Both the position numbers and the translations under genes were made by a program. The notes below the pieces were generated by a model. It did no database searches. It saw only the letters and a list, made by a program, of their open reading frames with translations, and was not told the origin of the DNA. Shown piece after piece: positions 1 to 12,500 of a stretch of 64,000 bases of DNA. This DNA comes from Phallusia mammillata (lineage: Eukaryota > Chordata > Ascidiacea > Phlebobranchia > Ascidiidae), in contig QLIY01000814.1 of the NCBI GenBank assembly GCA_003260075.1, positions 1 through 64,000 of the forward strand. The letters run 5' to 3'. The number at the start of each line of letters is the position of its first letter. Positions within the stretch are counted from its first letter, which is position 1.

Positions 1-1060
1 ACTTAATTTTAGCTCAGCAATATTGTCTCTTACAAGACTTCTCCATTTGAATTTTGGAGCAAGCCCCTCATGCGTATACGACTTTGCAAAATTGAAGCGG
101 GTTTCCTAATGAGCTTCGTGCAGTCAAACACAACGCTTGTTACATGTACAGCCTTGCAAGCTTTTTTCAAATGTGCTTCATGTAGTCAATAAACAGTTCA
201 TGCAGATTACAGGTGGGTTTAGTTAAATTTGGAGTCGCGTTGTTACAGAGGCTCAGAATATTTTTATGTTACAAGATTCCCTTGTTCGCTAGGTGCTAAA
301 TGTCAATTAGTTACATGGTTGATAAAAGTAAATTGTACAAATGCAGTAAAATAGTCGGACGAACAGTTTAGATATTAATATTTAGTGAGTCTGATCAGTT
401 ACCGAGTGAATGTAATGTAAACTTGGATTTAATAATTAGCGAAGTGCATTCCGTTATCGGTTTTTAATCACACTTTTCGATAATATTTTACTTTTTAGTG
501 TTTTTTACTCAATGCAATTTAAAACACACAGAACTTTGTCTTACAGGGGCATCATTACTAGCGAAAGTATCGCTGTTGTCAGTTTCAACTATTATTTTTT
601 ACCTGGTGCGATTGACCTTGGCTTCTGCACTCCAGGCTGCACCGTCGTTGTCTAATATTTGCGAATCTCTTGTCTCTGGATTTACTGTAGTACGCCAGGT
701 CAACTAAAAGCTAAGGCGTTTCCTATGATTTAGGTTTCTTTAAAATTAATTGGCATGCGTACTTTTATCAAAAAGGAAAATAAAAACAAATAAACCAAAC
801 GAATTGAAATGCAGCGTAAAAATACCAACTATCCCAAGGAGAGTATTCATCAAAGCATTTGTTATAGTTGAGCAAATTTCAATGCCACTCTTAATTGCCC
901 CCCCCCCTTTAGGTATCTTTAAAATTAATTGGCATGCGTACTTTTATCAAAAAGGAAATTAAAAACAAATAAACCAAACGACAAGAAATGCAGCGTAAAA
1001 ATAGCAACTATCCCAAGGAGAGTATTCATCATACCATTTGTTATAGTTGAGCAAACTTCA
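1..1060. other. Upstream region of the 7TM receptor, no confident gene
   Basis: There is no gene I can support here. A stretch at 553-707 follows an acceptor-like site and stays open for about 50 codons in two frames, but it resembles nothing I know. The right part (from 738) is the first half of a direct duplication ended by a C run. Confidence 0.5.
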
Positions 1061-1082
1061 ATGCCACTCTTAATTAATGCAA
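738..1082. repeat. Direct duplication split by a C tract
   Basis: Bases about 738-898 recur at about 916-1077 with scattered mismatches, separated by a run of C at 899-907. The second copy continues into the first exon of the 7TM receptor, while the first copy stops at the C run. This is the geometry of two overlapping contig ends that were not merged. Confidence 0.8.
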
Positions 1083-3663
1083 CTCGGGCTTCCACACACA
1101 TCAATGCATCCATATTATGCGGACTGTCACCATTCTGCTATAATGCTGCTTTAACAACCTGCAGTAACATCACACTTGCTGGTTGTGAAGATTGCAGCAG
1201 GGCAGGTGCTTCTATCTTCATGACCCTGGTTATTTTACTGGGTCTGTTTATCGTGATGGGAAACGGATTTGTGATCCGATGTCATTTGGCCAAACGCAAA
1301 GGATTTAATGAAAACTACAACAGAATTAAAGCTTCGCTTGCTTTGGTTGATATGCTTGCTGGTGAGTTTTTTCTCAAAAAAAAAAAAAAAAACATTGTCG
1401 TGCCAAAAACAAAACCCTACTTTATTTGTGTCGCAATTTTGGTTGGCGAACTGAATTCTCATCCTTTCCGATAAAAACGTATTTTCCTAAAATCCCCCCC
1501 CCCACATTGTCGTGCCAAAAACAAAACCCTACTTTATTTGTGTCGCAATTTGGGTTGGCGAACTGAATTCTATCCTTTCCGATAAAAACGTATTTTCCTA
1601 AAATCAAGTTTAGGTCCTACTAACAATCTGGTTTCGTGAACTATGTTGTCACAGGAATTCAGATTTTCTTTGTCACAATCTACAACTTTTCCTGGTCACT
1701 GAACTCAACTCCTGATAAAATCGCCAAACGTACGCTTCAACTTCTACGATCTCCGGAAGCAATAGCTGGTGGAATTTTCACTCAACTTGGCTTTGCATCC
1801 ACGCTCTATCACCTGCTATTTCTCTGCTACAATCGCTTGAGCGCCATCAAGCGTCCGATGGTTTACCGTGAGCAGGACAGTCGTTCCGTCAACGTTGGCT
1901 TGGCTGTCGTGTGGTCTGTTTCACTCCTGGTATCAATCTTACCAAGTAAGATAATGTAGAATTAGCACAACAAAAGAGTTTGTGCAGCACAATAAACTCT
2001 TTTGCTTGACGTTTATGAAGTGTTGTACTTTTGATGATTTGTTAAGCCACTACATATCATTGTTTGTAAACCGGTCATAGCAAACAAATATAAATCATTC
2101 TGAACAAAATTTAAACTATCTATTAAACGCCTTTAAACATTTTAGTCTGTTTTTCTAATATTTTTCAGGTTTCTTTCAATGTGCATTCACTTTCTCATAC
2201 TCTTATACCGTCTTTGTATTTCAAATGATACCGACGAATTTTAGGGAGCCAGATTCCCCCCCCACTGCTGCCTACATAATTTTCGGATATATAACGCCTT
2301 TCCTGCTGATGGTAAAATTTAACTTTCGGTTTTGGCTACGTTAAAAAAGATGCTTAATTAACACATCAGCTTATAAGTTTAAACACTTTGTATATTATGC
2401 ACAAGAGCAAGATTAAAGATAGTCTATTCATGTTTTAAATTCTAATTGGGTTGTGGGTTGTGAATATAAAATCTCCTTAGTGGTCAATAAAGCTTGGTGG
2501 CAGAAAATAATTAGGTAAAAATGCAAGAAAGTTTTTTTGGAATGTAAGCTCTAACCATGAGCTGCGCCGCTTAACGACGTTTTAATAATCTTGAACAAGT
2601 AGTTTTCAAATTATTTGCAAAACCGTAACTCCTGATCAATTTAAGACTGCTATCAATATCTTGTCGGTGGTGGCCTTACGCCGAAATTTCATCAAATCCA
2701 AAGAACTGCAAGGAAAATCTCGGATTAAAAATTCAAGGGATCGAACCGCGTTTAAAGATGTTGGCAATCATGCAAGTCGGATTCACAGTCACCTTAGGTC
2801 TGTTCCAATTGTTTCTTTATTTTGGACAATTACGTAATGCAATTTATTTTGTTTCGCTCCAACAAATGTCTTTTGTAGTGGACTATACAAACGCTTTTTT
2901 ATTGGCAACATGGCCTGCCGGTTGTTTCTGAAACATATGGAGCATGTTGTTAGTTTCGTACAAATTGAGCTAAAATTGTTTGGCATTTTGTCTGAATGTT
3001 TGTTTTCAATGGTGTCTTAGATTAAGCGAATTTTTAGTTACATTTGATGGCGAAAAGCTTTTTTATTAGAACCGCCATAAATCTACATGAGCTGTGATAT
3101 TTACCCTGTACATGGCCTATTTGGTATGTATTCATATCACAAAGAAATACTTTTATTTCATTGCAGTTCCGCTTCTGGTCGTGTTGATTCTCAGCTATTC
3201 TCATGCACTGAATTGCAACAACTTTGCCAAGCCTTACTTGGTATGTTTTTATCTCAGCATGTCCAACAGGTCAGTAATCCAGTACTGGTGTCATAAAGAA
3301 TTAGCAAACACGGAAGTGACGTTGCGTTATGTGACGTCACACAATTTTGGCATAGTTAATACAGATATTTAATATTAAATTGCAAAATGCCAAAACCGTA
3401 AGAATAACATTACTTTTAGCGAGATTTTGTGGTCGTGTTCTGGACTAAGTGTGATTAAAAACACGTAATATTAACTATTTCCCTATTATTAGCTACAGCA
3501 GTTTTGTTTTACTTTCAGTTTAGTGAATGTGGTCGTGTACAGTTTCATGGACAAGAACTTCAGGACTGCTCTTGTTCAAGACTTCTTCGGGAGATGTAAA
3601 CGAAGCCAAGATGCAAAGCGGATACCCACAAACCAAGGATCGGCTAACCGAGTGCTAGAGTAA
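1061..3663 (+). CDS. Class A (rhodopsin-like) seven-transmembrane receptor, six exons
   Basis: Exons are 1061-1361, 1655-1945, 2169-2311, 2646-2797, 3167-3269 and 3519-3663, all with GT-AG borders and compatible phases, giving about 377 residues. The N-terminus has glycosylation sequons NAT, NAS and NIT. Class A landmarks appear in order: GN in TM1 (MGNGFVI), LAxxD in TM2 (LALVDML), NRL in place of DRY after TM3, W in TM4, P in TM5 (ITPFLLM), P in TM6 without the usual CW (TVTLVPLLV), and NSLVNVVVY in TM7 where NPxxY is expected. The start ATG was chosen because it is the first in frame before the sequons. Exon 4 changes frame around 2757: the TM5 end reads in one frame and TM6 (KMLAIMQVGF) in the next, so one extra base is suspected. 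It is probably a plasma-membrane receptor; the ligand is unknown. The missing D, CW and P residues suggest a divergent lineage-specific family. Confidence 0.85.
1389..1606. repeat. Intron 1 duplication split by a C tract
   Basis: About 100 bases of receptor intron 1 (1389-1494) recur at 1504-1606 after a C run at 1495-1503, with one or two differences. It lies wholly within the intron, so the coding sequence is not affected. Confidence 0.85.
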
Positions 3664-5388
3664 TTCCGGTATAACAAGTGTGGGTGAATCAGTGGTTTAA
3701 AACAACCAAGAACATTTAAGTAATAATCTTATTTACCGTTGCTGAAGTTATAGTGTGTTCTTGTTGTACTGTTTGCTTATAATTAATTCCGTTCCTATTT
3801 TTCTTTACGGCCCATTTCTATTATACTTCCCGCTTTAAATATTATTTGACCTTCCAGAAAAAAAAATCAATCGAAATGATTAATGACTGAAGTGCAACCA
3901 CATACTTACGTTTTTTACTTTCACCAAGGTAACATATTGTATTTATAATTACAGCAACGGAAAAAAATGGTCGGCTTGGATCTCAGTAGTGCAGTTATTC
4001 TTTGAAATTACTTTCATTTTTATTTTTGGTCGCATTTGTATTGGTAGTAGCCTATGATGGATTTTCAGTCAGTACGTTTCGGTTTTGAAGTGCAATTGCT
4101 TTTGTCTGTAATTATACATGTATAAAGGGTAGTTGTGTACTTCAGTAGAATTTGTTTTTGGTCACTTTGCAGTTTGCCGTTACCACCGTAAATATAACAG
4201 GAGTCAGCGCACCTAAAAGCAAGCGAGACAAATTGAACTAAACTTGGAAACTTGGATTCGAACCAGCGAATTTATGCTAAAAAGCAAACATCAATGTACG
4301 ATACTGAGTAAGACCCATTGGTAACATCCGTATTGGACTAGTTTAAACTGAAATATAAACACAGAAAAAAAAACAATGCCACAACATTTGGTTACGGCAC
4401 ATTCTTTATCACTTTACAGCAGTGTTTTCTGACTGGGTGCAGATTTGCTTGCTCGTATTTTTCTATGCCTTGTGTTACTTTTGTCAGCGTGCTAATGAAA
4501 GTAAATGCAAATGTACAACAAAAATATTGTCATCCTAAACTTTATATGTGAGAAACGAAAGTCGATGTGGACTTTGTAGCGACGAAACCTGAGTTTCCCG
4601 TTGGATTAAAAATGTGTAAATAATATTCCCCAAAGACTGCATCTTTTGATGTGTGGAACATCCTGGCCTATTAGTAATCAATTACCTTTATGTTACTTAT
4701 GTCATCGGCGTAGCGGTTCCACATGGCATTGTCACAGATTTCTTTGCAGCCACGTCGGTTCGAGTAGCAATAAAAATTCTCCACCAGTAATGTAGCTATT
4801 AATTGATGTTTAATTCAATGTTCATATAAGTCTTTTGTCTATCTCTCTTAATGTTTACCATGGAACTGCCCATGTAGGCACATATAAATATCATATGTGA
4901 TTGTAAACGATTTGATGTCTTTTATAACGACGTTTCCCCCCCCCCCAATGTTCATATAAGTCTTTTGTCTATCTCTCTTAATGTTTACCATGGCATGTAG
5001 GCATGCCATGTAGGCACATATAAATGCCCATGTAGGCACATATAAATATCATAATATCATATGTGATTGTAAACGATTTGATGTCTTTTATAACGACGTT
5101 AGACGATTTCTTTGCAAATAGCAGTCTAGTGTTCTGCAAACGTTACGATATTTACAAAACGTTCCCGAAATACAAATATCCCTTTATTGTTTGTTACGAC
5201 CAACCAAACACGGTAAAAATAGTTTTACAACAGCCATTGTCAGTGGATAATACTTAAATGTTGGAACGTGGTTTTGTTGATAGCTTTTCAAAAGTGCCTT
5301 TTAGGATACGTGTTAATGTAGCACACCAAAGTGTGTTCATTGGTGATCTTATCTGTTTTCAAACAACAGTAACATCAGTTAGGTAAAC
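3664..5388. other. Intergenic region between the 7TM receptor and the Ig pseudogene
   Basis: I see no gene here. The sequence is AT-rich, without splice-linked open frames. A tRNA-like B-box motif near 4260 on the minus strand was examined and rejected. The only structure is the duplication at 4829-5097. Confidence 0.5.
4829..5097. repeat. Duplication with internal short repeats, split by a C tract
   Basis: The block at about 4829-4935 recurs at 4948-5100 after a C run at 4936-4946. The right copy is longer because a short segment containing ATGTAGGCACATATAAAT is present in extra copies, so the two copies differ in repeat number like two alleles. Confidence 0.8.
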
Positions 5389-6620
5389 ATGGGATTGGGG
5401 GTTTCGTTATCCTTTTTTTTCTGTGTTTTACTTAATTCGGATTTCACACTTTCAAGTAAGTTTGTGTGTTAACAATTTGTAAGTTTTTTTCTTAAAAAAC
5501 AAACAAACTATTGATGCTCGTTATCTCCAGACTGTAGCTGTCGATCCTATAGCACTAACACTCGACATCTTGTATTGTGGTTGGTGACACATTAAGCTTA
5601 TCATGTTTGTACAATGACACTTTGCCGCACAGAAATTTGACAATTTTTTCATCGGAGAAAAGAATATGACAGTTACAAAGGTTAAATATAAGTTATAATA
5701 AATAGGTTTGTAAACACAAAAAATGCATTACAAATAAAACTTTATGTGTCAAAGGGCAAAGTATTTTTTCTGCCGTTACAACAACAACACAATGGCTCAA
5801 ATATATTTTGTCACGCTCAAACACCTTTCACCCAAATATATTCAGAAACTGGAAGATCCGACGTCGTTTCCATCAATATAGTTTGTAAGTATATAATAAA
5901 CAGTTACACAAAGAACTATCTGTTTTGCTAACCTGAAAATACGTTTCAGCGCCACCTGGATTAGTGAAAACAAATGTTGACACTTCGAAAGCCATCATTA
6001 TTTCTGGAACAACAATACTTCTTAATTCCTTTCAAACCGTTTCGCTGTATTGCACTAATGATGTAGATTCAGAAAACTGTGTTTGGACAATAAACAAAAC
6101 TGAGATTTCTACCTCATGTTACTTAAGGCAACATTTCACCCAATCAGGATTTGTCCAGTGTAATGTTTTAATATTGTGCTGGAACCGAAGAAAGTGAAAC
6201 GAAGCAAATAGTGGTGGTAAAACAAAGTAAGTTTGTTGTAGGATTACCAAGGTTAATAATCCTCGGCTACCTTACAATATTATGTAAAAACCATTACAGG
6301 AACTGCCAGAGTCCTAGAACTTTCCCAAGCAATTACCCCCCCCCCAGAAAGTGAAACGAAGCAAATAGTGGTGGTAAAACAAAGTAAGTTTGTGTAGAAT
6401 TACCAAGGTTAATAATCCTCGGCTACCTTACAATATTATGTAAATACCATTACAGGAACTGCCAGAGTCCTAGAACTTTCCCAAGCAATTGAAGCACAAA
6501 CTTTGACTTTGCTTTGCGAAATGGATTACCACAAAGAGCTTAATAAGAAGTTTAAATGGATCACTCATAGAGCTAGCGGTTTTGATGCAGACATTGCTAT
6601 TGCCGCAGGTTTTCGTTGTT
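5389..6620 (+). pseudogene. Decayed immunoglobulin-domain receptor, related to the gene at 8419-13702
   Basis: Exon 5389-5455 encodes a signal peptide (MGLGVSLSFFFCVLLNSD). The following blocks align by eye with the neighbour: about 5534-5672 with its 9874-10019, 5755-5884 with 10116-10245 (shared LQQQHNGS and GRSD), 5950-6226 with 10312-10587, and 6456-6610 with 10650-10895. The copy is broken. The first Ig half-domain needs two frame changes, the third block needs one near 6170 after the conserved CxV, and the last block loses its C-terminal strands and second cysteine. The acceptor before 5755 lacks a pyrimidine tract. Three independent frame breaks, against none in the neighbour, argue for a pseudogene; sequencing error is less likely because other coding exons in the window are clean. 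Two C-tract joins (6342 and 6684) also fall in it. Confidence 0.7.
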
Positions 6621-6800
6621 TTAAAGTATAACAAAACTTGAACACAAAACTGTTACATATTCGCGAAAGCAGATTTAGTAAATCCCCCCCCCCCTAGCGG
6701 TTTTGATGCAGACATTGCTTTTGCCGCAGGTTTTCGTTGTTTCAAAGTATAACAAAACTTGAACACAAAACTGTTACGTATTCGCGAAAGCAGATTTAGT
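6186..6800. repeat. Two duplications split by C tracts inside the pseudogene
   Basis: About 6189-6335 recurs at 6349-6500, and about 6577-6683 recurs at 6696-6803; the C runs lie near 6338-6346 and 6684-6695. Mismatches are few. They are the same unmerged-overlap structure as elsewhere. Confidence 0.8.
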
Positions 6801-6803
6801 AAA

Positions 6804-8215
6804 AACACACATGTATGACCCAAAAATATGCCTAGTTTTTTAGTTCCTTACAAAGTATTTACACAACATTCAGTGTTCAGTTTACTCTTTGTTACCTCTA
6901 GTCACAGATTCATAATTTGCTGCTTAACACCGACACTATGTGGTCAACAAACGACACCTTGTGGCAAGTTACGACACCCTGCAGACGACGACTTGCTTTG
7001 GGCGATAAAAGGTGTTTTGTAACTGTGTTTTAAACACTTGGTGATTTAAATAACTAGTTTAGTATTCTTTTATGTTTACCAAACCTAAAATATATTTTTG
7101 ATTACATTATACTGTTTTGGATCGGAAGGTCAATTCTTCAGCGAAAAGTTTTCGGAGACAGGGCCCTTTTTTCATGTACAGAAGGTTTAGATATAATTGC
7201 TTTCTGGTGGCAACTTTTGTTTTTGTTTTTGCTTGCCTAAGCCAAATGGGAAAAAAAAACAGCTAGACTTCAACTAATTTACCAGTTGTACGTAGTTGTA
7301 TACATTTAGCCAGGTTACATGGTTTCTCACATTCGTCATGTTGGATAAAACAGATTACTGGTTGATTGCCTCCTAAATAAATGTTCATTCGAAGTGAATA
7401 AACAATTTTTATGGTAGTTAGTAGAATGTAGCTTGTTGTTTTTCAAAAAGTACTCTGAAAAGCTTTAGATAATACAGCTCCAGCAGCACTTTCCGGCCTC
7501 GATACAATCTAGAATTCAACTTTCATTAATTTTTTTTTTAAGTTTCAAATTTTTTTGTAACATTTAAAAACTCTCAAACACAAACGATCCTATTTCCACC
7601 AACGATTCGGAAAATGTCAAAGTTTTCTGATATTTCTCCTGTTTCTGATTCTTTAAGAAAGGTCAGGTGATTGCTTCAGCAATTTATTTTCCAGTTATCA
7701 ACTGAAAAGTGAGATAAACACAAAAACAAAGGATAAATCAACACTGCTATATGTCTTTTGAGGCATGTGTTTCACTTTCCTTGCGTGACTGACTATCAGA
7801 AACGTTTGCAGATCAATAAATTTGTCAAGTACCAAGTCTATTAGTCAACAAAAATATGAAAGCGTTTTATCATTTTTCCCTTGAAGTCAAAATCAGAGTT
7901 GCATAAAAACAAACCGTGAGAAATTTGCGATGGATATAAAACCAAAGCAACGCTAAATGTGACCTATTTTAATTTCGAGATAAGCATATATATTTCCGAA
8001 ACGCTAGCTTCTATGTACCTCAGTAACTAACGTTTTACGCTTGGTATATGTTTGCAACATAACTAGAAATAAATAAGCATTTTGAGATAGTGCTTAAACT
8101 AGATGTTTTCGTCCTTAATAATCTTTTTCTGACTTGCTAATTTTATTTTAGGTCTACTTGACTGAAAACCTAATCGTTGTTTCTTTGCTATTTTGTGAAA
8201 TTTTATTACGAACGA
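6804..8215. other. Intergenic region between the Ig pseudogene and the Ig receptor
   Basis: I see no coding or RNA gene. The sequence is AT-rich with occasional homopolymers and no recognisable repeat structure. Confidence 0.5.
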
Positions 8216-8468
8216 ACCTGAGCACACAAACTTTTTTGCTAGCGATCGATTGAAGTGAATCTCTTTTTGATGAAACAGATAGATTAACATGTTTAAATTG
8301 TGTTTTATTTTCCTCATTGTTTGGTGCGAATCGGTTGCACCCCCCCCCCGAGCACACAAACTTTTTTGCTAGCGATCGATTGAAGTGAATCTCTTTTCGG
8401 TGAAACAGATAGATTAACATGTTTAAATCGTGTTTTATTTTCCTCATTGTTTGGTGCGGATCGGTTGC
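8216..8468. repeat. Duplicated signal-peptide exon of the Ig receptor, split by a C tract
   Basis: 8216-8338 recurs at 8349-8468. Both copies contain the start codon and signal peptide, MFKLCFIFLIVWCES in the first and MFKSCFIFLIVWCGS in the second. The first is cut by the C run before a donor site; only the second continues to a GTAAGT donor at 8477. Confidence 0.85.
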
Positions 8469-8501
8469 AAGCTTAGGTAAGTTGGTAAATAAAACTTGGT
8501 T

Positions 8502-8569
<68 letters not shown>

Positions 8570-9455
8570 AAAAGTTGTAACAATAAATCATCGTGTAATA
8601 TTTTGCAAAAGATCATGAAAAATATATGATAATTTCACAAAAAAAAACTTGAGTTCTGTTGATGCTCCTGTGTTACTAACTTAGTACAGTCTTGTTTGGC
8701 GTAAAGTTAAACTTTTACCGAACTACCTAATGTCATATGACCTGCACGCCGCGGTAAAAAGGGAACTGTGTCCAATCATAGAAAAGGACAAACTAACAAA
8801 CTACCATAACAATTTTTGCAGGATGCTTTTGTGGTACTTTCGACATTACACCTACTGATACAACCTGGGCAACAGGGTACATAGGAGTATTGTACACAGC
8901 TCAAGTGTGTAATACAGGTTCGGTAGAAAAGGTGACATGGACCGTAAACTACCCAGATGATTTGTACTGGGGTCCAAGAAATTCCGATGTGGTTACACAT
9001 AGCAAAGTTGATTGTACTTGGGAACATGGAGAGTTTCAATACAGTGAATTTAATTCATATTTGGAGCAAAAAAAAGTTGCATTATTACAACATTGGAAGT
9101 AACAATTCCAATGAACACATCCTTTGAACATACTAAAGTTAAGATGGTTTCTTCATGCTCACCCCCCCCCCTTGGGAACATGGAGAGTTTCAATACAGCG
9201 AATTTAATTCATCATTGAAGCAAAATCGAAATTGCATTATTACAACATTGGAAGTAAAAATTCCAATGAACACATCCTTTGAACATACTAAAGTTAAGAT
9301 GGATTCTTCATGCTATGGAACACCTTGTTCTGTTTATGGTATTACCATGAGAATCCGAAGTAAATTTCAAGTTGGTTACAGTTCTTGCAATCACCTCCCC
9401 CCCCCCCTGGGGTCCAAGAAATTCCGATGTGGTTACACATAGCAAAGTTGATTGC

Positions 9456-9527
<72 letters not shown>

Positions 9528-12500
9528 AGCTCAATGGTCGGGGCAGGTTGCATTACAATGCTGGAACGGTTTGTGGAAATATGTTTTATATTTGCACTCT
9601 GTCATAAGATAAAATAGATAATGTAAACCATATTTTCTTTACTTGACACGATTGGTTGCGCAATAGAAAATCTCCCCCCCCCCTATATTTGCACTCTGTC
9701 ATAAGATAAAATAGATAATGTAAACCATATTCTCTTTACTTGACACGATTGGTTGCGCAATAGAAATCTCAGCAGCCAAACACACATAAAGGTGAAAGCG
9801 TTGAATTTTGGCTCCGATCAGCGGCTGTATATTTTCCCTACATCTTTTTTTCGTATTTGCTATTTTTTTTCAGCGCCATCTGTTACATTACAATTCAAGC
9901 CTTCACCTTGCTATACGGTCGGAAGCACTCTTACCTTATTATGTTTATACGATGACACAATACCAGAAGGAACTATGACCAAGTTTGTTATTGATGGAAA
10001 AACAACATTCATTATAAAAGTATTTGCTTTGTTTTAAAAACTTTTTTGCTTTTAAGATCATTACGCATTTCACTAAGATTGAATATTTGAAAATCGTTAC
10101 CGTGCTGCTTTTTAGGGAAAATCGTACAATCTGCATCTTCAACAACAACACAACGGTTCGGAAATATTCTGTCAAGCTCAAACACCTTTTACACGAGTAT
10201 ATAAGGGATCTGGAAGATCTGATACCATCACTATCAATGTATTTTGTAAGTGCATTATCAATTGTCTAAAGATCTTGGTATTTTTCTCTGCAAACACTAA
10301 ATACTTTTTAGCGAAACCTGGTAACGTGAAAACAACAGTTGATATTTCCAATGACATAATAATTTCGGATTCAACAATATTCCTCAATTCGTTTCAAAAC
10401 GTTTCTCTTCATTGCACAAGCGACGTAGATTCCGCTACTTGCCTTTGGAAATTCAATGAAACCGTATTTTCCACATTATGTGACACTCAGCAATTTTTCA
10501 ACCAATCAGGATTTGTGACGTGTCAAGTTTCGAATTGTGCAGGATCCACAATAAGTCTAATAAAGCAAATAATTGTGGTAGAATCAAGTGCGTTTGTTGT
10601 GTATTTTGTCAGGTTTACCTCAACCTATGATATCAAATTATCATGGCAGGAACAGCCAAAATCCAACAACTTACCCCAGCAATAGAAGGACAAACGTTGA
10701 AATTAATTTGTGGGATTGATTACCACCAAGAACTTAAGACAACTCTCCAATGGATCACTCCATCAAACACCATTGCATCCAATGGTTCAAACTTAGTTTT
10801 GCAGAATCTCACACGATTTGAAACAGGAAGATATTTTTGCCACACAACTGACTTGTTTCAAAACTCCACCGCAAATCTTGACATTGTTGTTCTGTGTAAG
10901 GAGAATTGAAATTATTTTATGTTTGTGATCTGTCAAAAACGCCCAGGTAGTCAGACTTTTTTCTGTTTTTAAATTTTCAGACAAACCGTATGATGCACTT
11001 GTAATACCACAAGAGTCCACCCATATCATTCACACCGGTTCACGCGTACTTCTCAATGGAAATCAAGATGTAACGTTGTATTGTGAGAGCGATGCCAATC
11101 CACAAGCTAACTGCACTTTCCAATTTACAAACGAAACTTTTGGGTCATGCAACATAACTGAGCATATTAGCTCGTATCAATCAGTTCATTGTTTTGCTGC
11201 AAACGCCCATGGATTCGATAATTCCAAACCACTAGAATTAATTGTTGTACAAGAAAATGAAAGTAAGTCGCTGTAACCATGAATTAATGGCAATTAAAGC
11301 AAAATTACCTAATATCTAAGTGCTATGGTTTGTAGAAATTCCTCGCATAAGATGTGGCTTCAACGACACAGAACAAATCAAGGTTGAAGATGATTTGACT
11401 TTAAACTGCAGTGTTTTGTATCAAAATGAGTTGAATACGTCATTTGAATGGATAACTCCCCTTAACGACCGAGAAGCTGATAAAAACACTCCTATTCTGA
11501 AATTAAACAATTTGACAAGATCCGACTGGGGAAATTATACTTGTTTAATTAACAACAGTTTTGGAACCGCACATCACATAGTGCTTGTCGATGTTTTATG
11601 TAAGTGTGGATAATATACTTTCTTTTCAGCCAAAGAAGCGCTTTTCAAGTATTTGTTTTATTTAGTTGCTGCAGTTACGGAGTTCAGCAACGTTGTCCCC
11701 CCCCCCCTTTTATGTAAGTGTGGATAATATACTTTCTTTTCAGCCAAAGAAGCGCCTTTCAAGTATTTGTTTTATTTAGTTGCTGCCGTTACGGAGTTCA
11801 GCAACGTTGTTAATTGCAGCCATAATGATGTTCAACTCGGACGATGTATATTTCAGTTTTTGTCCAATCCTTCAGTGGATGAATGGATGTTAACAGCTAA
11901 TGGTATAAACGGAATAAAGCTCATTAAAAAGTCAATACTTTGTGATGTACATTTTATAACTTTATGTGCAGGCAAAAATGTTGATTGTCCATCTTGCAAC
12001 ATCTCGATTAATGATGGAAGCTCTTTACAGACCTTTTACTTAAACCTGGAACGAAGAGTCAGATTTGTCAAATATTTTCCATTTGCTCGTAGGCTTTCAG
12101 TTAGGTTACTCTATACATTTTCAGATATCTACACATGACCAGAAATACGAACTCACTCTCAAATCCAGTAACTTTCCTCGTGAGTCGCTCAGTGCTTATA
12201 TGTACCTTACTGGTGTTGACCCAACTCCACCAGACACGGGCGACCAAACGGTCATAATAGCTGCAAGTGTTGTTGGGGGCATTGTGTTCGTTGCCACAGG
12301 GTTTGGAGCAAGCCTGTTTTGCATCCGCCGAAATCACACTCCAAAACAATCAGGTTACTAACTTAAGAAGTAGCTAAACCAGGGGAAAAGCATTATAAGC
12401 TGCAATAGAGTCATTTTATTATTCGTGAAGAGCCTGATTATTCGTGAAGAGCCTGATTGTTAAATCGTGAAATCGTGAAGAGTCTGATAAGTTGTTAAAT

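Noticed and set aside
2253-2262. C run in exon 3 of the 7TM receptor as an assembly join
   Set aside because: It has eight C bases, no repeated flank and keeps the reading frame (EPDSPPTAAY), so it is probably genuine coding sequence.
4233-4330. tRNA-like sequence on the minus strand with GGTTCGAATCC
   Set aside because: The T-loop motif is good, but the T stem pairs at only three of five positions, the acceptor ends do not pair, and the anticodon stem is poor. It is at best a decayed tRNA-derived repeat.
8504-8568. Poly-glycine and poly-proline open reading frames over the long C and G tracts
   Set aside because: They exist only because GGG and CCC never form stops. The tracts differ in length, always sit between mismatched flanks and are interpreted as filler.
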